From positions 1-17,898 of the forward strand of contig JAUIHC010000009.1 of NCBI GenBank assembly GCA_030432455.1: a stretch of 17,898 nucleotides of DNA. The letters are read 5' to 3'. The DNA comes from Phycisphaerae bacterium. Its GTDB lineage: Bacteria > Planctomycetota > Phycisphaerae > Phycisphaerales > SM1A02. A program made the translations under genes and the position numbers. Under the pieces are notes generated by a model. That model saw nothing but the letters and a program-made list of their open reading frames with translations. It had not been told where the DNA came from and did not search any database. Of this stretch, positions 17,001 to 17,898 are shown in pieces (the stretch's first letter is position 1; every line of letters begins with the position of its first letter).

Positions 17001-17027
17001 AGAAAGCCCCGCCGGCATCGGCGAGGC
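17001..17027 (-). terminator. Rho-independent terminator of the membrane-protein gene
   Basis: On the minus strand, GCCTCGCCG-ATGC-CGGCGGGGC forms a nine-base stem with one G-U wobble (17027-17019 with 17014-17006). It is followed directly by the U-rich tail TTTCTTC. It lies 24 bases past the stop codon of the gene ending at 17051 and insulates greA from it. Confidence 0.85.
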
Positions 17028-17050
17028 GTCACGGGTCATCGAACTGGCGG

Positions 17051-17722
17051 TCAGGATACCGAGGTGGTGGGGGCCTCGCCAGCCGGGACGGGGCGACGGG
17101 TGGCGGCCACGACCCAGACCACGATCGCCGAGGCGGCGGTTCCGGCCGCGGGCCACCAGGCCGACGAGATCAGCGGTCCCGGCCCCCGACCGGCCTCGAT
17201 CCAGGCGCGGACGAAGGGACCGTCGAGGATGCCGCCCGCGGCGCCACGCCCGCCGACCAGCGCCGGCACCCCGATCGACCACGCGAGCAGCGCGATCATC
17301 GCGGCGGTCCGTCCCCGGGCGGTGGCGGTGGCCCAGGCCACGAGGCCGCCGACGAGGAGGCTCGCGGCCACCGCCTCGGCATCCACGACGAGCACCCGAC
17401 CGACCGGCCAGGTGGTCACCAGTCGCATGGGCCAGAGCATGATCTGCCAGAAGACGACGATCGCGATCGTGTCCAGCGCCGCCGAGAGCACCGGGCGAGG
17501 CCGCGGCGTGCAGGACAGTCGGACCAGCGGCCACGCGATCACGGTGAGCACCAGCATCGACTGCACCATCATCCGGATGGCCGGGGTGTAGGAGAGCGAG
17601 GTGGGCTGGAGCGGAGGGGTCGGCCCCACCAGCAGGAGCCACGATGCCGCGATCCACGCACTCGCCCCGACCACGAGGCCGCGGGGAGGCAGGGGGCGGG
17701 CGATCTGGGGTCCGTGGTGCAC
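17051..17722 (-). CDS. Unrecognised six-helix membrane protein
   Basis: This 223-residue protein is strongly hydrophobic, with about six predicted helices (15-33, 50-69, 80-98, 110-133, 139-156, 189-207). Short basic turns (ATARGRTA, ATRRPV) suggest cytoplasmic loops. The third helix is rich in Trp/Met (FWQIMLWPMRLVTTWPVGR). A central segment has VLVVDAEAVAASLLVGGLVAW. No catalytic or metal motif is evident, and I do not recognise the family. The start is a GTG at 17722 without a clear Shine-Dalgarno, so the true start could lie a little further downstream. It is followed by a strong terminator and lies divergent from the gene starting near 17785, with about 62 bp between. An accessory membrane subunit or an uncharacterised planctomycete-specific protein are both possible. 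Confidence 0.7.
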   Translation of the reverse strand: MHHGPQIARPLPPRGLVVGASAWIAASWLLLVGPTPPLQPTSLSYTPAIRMMVQSMLVLTVIAWPLVRLSCTPRPRPVLSAALDTIAIVVFWQIMLWPMRLVTTWPVGRVLVVDAEAVAASLLVGGLVAWATATARGRTAAMIALLAWSIGVPALVGGRGAAGGILDGPFVRAWIEAGRGPGPLISSAWWPAAGTAASAIVVWVVAATRRPVPAGEAPTTSVS

Positions 17723-17784
17723 GCCGCGAGGATAGCCGGTGCGGGACGAGCGGCGATTCTGCGGCGGATCGGGCCGTCCGGTCG

Positions 17785-17898
17785 ATGCCAGAGCCCATGG
17801 CAGCGAGACGTTCCAGTCGGTCGGGATCGGGTCGGGGTCGCGGTTCCTCCAAGGGCCGCGGGAAGAATGCTCGTCCCACGATGGGCGAACGGCTTCAG
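17785..17898 (+). CDS. 5' end of a protein with basic Ser/Arg/Gly-rich leader, possibly an RluB/RsuA-type pseudouridine synthase
   Basis: A frame open to the right edge begins at ATG 17785 (MPEPMAARRSSRSGSGRGRG) or ATG 17797 (MAARRSS). It encodes an Arg/Ser/Gly-rich basic leader and then RPTMGERLQ at the truncation. GERLQ is how the S4 domain of RluB/RsuA pseudouridine synthases usually begins (GERLQKVLA), and those proteins often have basic low-complexity leaders that contact rRNA. Only about 38 residues are visible and no Shine-Dalgarno is clear, so the assignment is tentative. It is divergent from the membrane-protein gene. Confidence 0.45.
   Translation, partial: MPEPMAARRSSRSGSGRGRGSSKGRGKNARPTMGERLQ

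Noticed and set aside
15397..17442. A 681-residue plus-strand frame across cls, greA and the membrane-protein gene.
   Set aside because: It covers three well-supported minus-strand genes and their terminators, and its composition is that of an antisense shadow.

Overview
The window is a very GC-rich bacterial chromosome segment that most likely comes from a planctomycete, probably Phycisphaerae. The lineage call is an inference. It rests on two neighbouring secreted proteins that end in Cys-bounded dockerin-like repeats (pattern CPxDLNGDG...NGADLGLMIAAWG...), on the abundance of FG-GAP/VCBS and ASPIC/UnbV (CRTAC1-type) proteins, on lipoprotein and multiheme cytochrome genes, and on the codon bias. 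No RNA genes, CRISPR arrays, insertion sequences or phage structural genes were seen.

Layout. Positions 1-1640 (minus) carry rlmN, translationally coupled to the 5' end of an ABC exporter that runs off the left edge. Positions 1881-7163 (plus) carry an ISC-type [2Fe-2S] ferredoxin, a 983-residue fusion (membrane b-type-like domain, five CXXCH c-heme sites, TPR tail), and a membrane-anchored CRTAC1 beta-propeller protein that overlaps the cytochrome gene by 4 bp. Positions 7164-7367 are a convergent intergenic region with a REP-like palindrome and a strong bidirectional terminator. Positions 7368-11641 (minus) carry a di-heme DHOR/DUF1111-family oxidoreductase with several Ca-binding/dockerin repeats, followed by a secreted FG-GAP protein that also ends in a dockerin. 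Positions 11890-14914 (plus, divergent from the DHOR gene) form a tight three-gene operon with 4-bp overlaps: TPR lipoprotein, CRTAC1 lipoprotein, and a small helix-turn-helix protein resembling phage CII (CP76) regulators. Positions 14929-17722 (minus) are housekeeping: cardiolipin synthase, greA, and an unrecognised six-helix membrane protein. At the right edge (plus) starts what may be an RluB/RsuA-type pseudouridine synthase.

How the genes may work together. The centre of the window (1.9-14.9 kb) repeatedly combines redox carriers (ferredoxin, penta-heme b/c cytochrome, di-heme DHOR) with Ca-binding beta-propeller proteins (two CRTAC1, one dockerin-bearing FG-GAP) and TPR scaffolds. The clearest pattern is a TPR-then-CRTAC1 pair used twice. 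In one copy the TPR is fused to a membrane multiheme cytochrome; in the other both partners are lipoproteins. I infer a cell-envelope electron-transfer or surface-assembly system with two parallel anchoring modes. The substrate and biological role cannot be read from the sequence.
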